A stretch of 64,000 bases of DNA. Source: Incurvaria masculella (Eukaryota; Arthropoda; Insecta; Lepidoptera; Incurvariidae). Numbering within the stretch: position 1 is the stretch's first letter; every line of letters begins with the position of its first letter. Shown in pieces: positions 52,701 through 55,700 of this stretch. The stretch is taken from assembly GCA_946894095.1 (NCBI GenBank), contig OX335643.1, positions 5,877,036 to 5,941,035 of the forward strand, in the 5' to 3' direction. A program made the translations under genes and the position numbers. The notes beneath the pieces were generated by a model, which saw only the letters and a list, made by a program, of their open reading frames with translations, did no database searches and had not been told where the DNA came from.

Positions 52701-55700
52701 CAGTTCTCCTTTGTCACTTCACTTTAATTTATTTTCTTATTTCCCCTCTATATCTCTCTTCTTATTATTTACTTCCTTTTGCATTTTCTGATTATCCGAC
52801 AAATTGTGGAAAAAAAATCCATACATATAAATTTGGCTATTCAATATTAGCCTTTTTTTTTAATGCAATCCTGGTTTAAAATGAAATTACAAAATATTTG
52901 CTCTACTTTAAATAATAAATAAATACTTCCTTTATATCCTCCCGAGCCTCTGCTCGTGACAGAATCGAAGATATTTTTTTCCTGGATAAAATGTTTTCTA
53001 GGTCATTCTTTGACCCAAAAACACTATCTCTATGCGAATCTAATCTGTTGGACGGGTGCGTTTCAGACGACATCGGCCAACTGCATGGCGATAGGCGCCA
53101 ACTACATCTTCGTGGGCTGTGCGGACGGCATAATCCGGTGTTTCTCGCCGTCGACGCTACAGTACGTCACCACCCTGCCGCGGCCGCACTACCTCGGCAT
53201 CGACGTGAGCCAGGGCCGAGACATCAGGTAAGAGTCGGGCCGCTCTAGGTAAGACAGGGAGCATGGCAATACGGTAGTAGCAACTGAATTCGTTTGCATG
53301 GGAGCGGCGTAGCCACTTTTACAAACAAAAACGGTAGGCGGGTTTACCTTACCATGACGAATACCAATACAAAGACCATGACTACTGTTCCCATATGCGT
53401 ACGTAATAAATTATGAGTGCAGCAATGATAAGAATATTATTAAGAAACGGTAAAAACTTAATGTCTTATTCAGAGAGAACCTGTCAAAATTTAATACGAG
53501 ATTAGGCATACAAACACTGGTTTCATCCGGCGTATTAAAGTTAGTCCGCCCACTCTGAATATGGGTGTTACATTTTCGATATGTCCTTTAAAAACACTCA
53601 CCCTGGCCAAGGATACCACCTTAGATTTATCTATTATGTAATTTAGTAGTGTCTCACGATTTGTGATTCTCGATTTTGGCTGTTTTGAGGGGTATTCGCG
53701 CCGAATTTGTTCAGTGCTAACGGCTGATTGCAATACGCAATAATGTGCGCTCGCTTTATTGCATATTATTTTTGAAGGTAGGTAGGTATTTAGGCAAAGT
53801 AGTGGATGAGAGATCTTAAAGAAGTATCTAACAACCACGAAGAACGAAGAAGTGAATATGCACGCACAGTACACGGCGACCGTTGCAGGCACATGTTCAG
53901 CCCGCCGGCCGGCGCGCGCTACCCGGACGCCGTCGCGCTCACCTACGACGAGCGCAACCACAAGCTGACCTGCGTGTACAACGACCACAGCCTCTACGTG
54001 TGGGACATCCGGGACATTAAGAAGGTGGGTGCTCCTATTGGCTTTGATATTAGTGTTTAAGGTGGGCCCTTCCCGCCCAACTGCCCATGCGAACTTGGAA
54101 AGAAGATCGTGCGCATATTTCTTGACGGCGATGCAAAATTATACTGAAAATAGCTTTATTTGATTGAACTAGATGCTTGACTCATCCTCATCTGTATTGC
54201 ATCCTCCTCATCACGAAGACTGTCTTGTTACAAAGAAAAAGATAGGATCCGTGATGAGGAGGCTGCAACATGTCCACAATGCATACAATGCGCATAGTGT
54301 TTGACTTGGTAAGATTTCCGAAATATTATTGGAATTTGTTTTGCTATTTAAGCGCCCACCTTTTAGCGGCATCACCTCTTTTTATTTTAAGAACAATAGA
54401 AAAAGGGGGCAAAATATTTTTATTCAAACTTGAGAATACATTGTTCTACACATGTGTATTGAAGGATGCAGTGTTCGACACCACGTGTGTAACATCCGTA
54501 ACAACATTTTCTCACTCAATCAAGAAATGTTCTTTAGAACTGCAGTGATCCATACGTGTGTAACATTTGTAGCGACGTTTTCAATTCACGCAGGTCGGCA
54601 AGTCCACATGTGTGTAACATGTGTAACGACGCTTTTTTATCCACGCAGGTCGGCAAGACCCACTCGGCCCTGTACCACTCGGCGTGCATCTGGGGCGTGG
54701 ACATGGCCGGCGCGGACTCGAGCCCCCTGCCCCCGGGCTGCTTCCTGACCTGCTCCAGCGACGACACCGTTCGCTACTGGAACCTTAAGCCACCCCACGA
54801 GGGACCGCTCGCCTCCAACATTTATAGCAAGGTGACCCATCTCTTCTTTTAATGTGTTGATAATTCAGATATTTAGCAATCTCATAGGTCAATCATTGCA
54901 ATCTATGTAGCTCGGGGGTGCCATTACTTGACTATCATGCCAAAAGTCATCGGTTAAAATCCCTGCCCTGTTCATGAACCACTTTTCTTTCTCTTTTTGA
55001 GTTGGATAAGGGCATTTTCATAATTCAATTTTGCTTGGGTAAAGGCCAGCAGTTCGAACCTGGAAATCCTACAACGCTTTCAGAATAATGTCTTCCGCAC
55101 AATCACAAACGCCCCATGGTTCGTAAAAACATCAGAAACGCACGAATACCTGCAAATGCCCACAATAAAAGATGAAATAAATAATGCCTCCAAACGCTAC
55201 TCTCCGACTAACGACTCATGTCAACAAGCTGGCTGTAGCTCTTACCGATACTACAGAAAATGTCAGAAGATTGAAGCGGCATGTTATTGCTAACCTAGAC
55301 AAGAGAACATAAGATGCCTATACTTACAGACCACTCATAACAGATAGCCATCCAAAGGGAGCCACTATCTCATTCTGGTCTTCAAAGCACTCAAAAAACC
55401 TGCTTATAGTGTGCCCTGATTGCAGATGGCCAAAAATAACAAAAAAAAGGGCAATTCTTTCGGGGATGCGATGCGTTGGGTTTATATCATGACGGTGGGT
55501 GAGGTATTAGACCTCTATGTCTAGTTACATTTAAAAAGCATATATTGCATTAGGAGTACAGAATTAATCATCACCATTTTCAATGCTTTTATGCAGGTGA
55601 CAATTGCGTTGGTACTTCTTTTTCAGGAACTCCAAAAAGTGATATATATCGACCCTGAACTAAAATTTCTGAAGGACGTGGACCTGACGGCACCGAGCGA

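Larger units (their letters stand above)
54025..54648 (+). other. Intron 8
   Basis: Contains a rearranged AAGGTGGCC MITE copy (54060-54320) and a three-copy short repeat ending at the acceptor (54484-54648). See those entries. Confidence 0.7.
54832..55626 (+). other. Intron 9
   Basis: Carries a degraded SINE head (54895-55035) and a Jockey-type LINE 3' fragment (55040-55480), both listed. Acceptor 'cttctttttcag'. Confidence 0.7.

Noticed and set aside
54452..54852. C2H2 zinc-finger-like frame entering exon 9
   Set aside because: The CxxC pattern comes from a short DNA repeat at the intron end; the histidine pairs and finger spacing are wrong, and exon 9 is clearly spliced at 54649.
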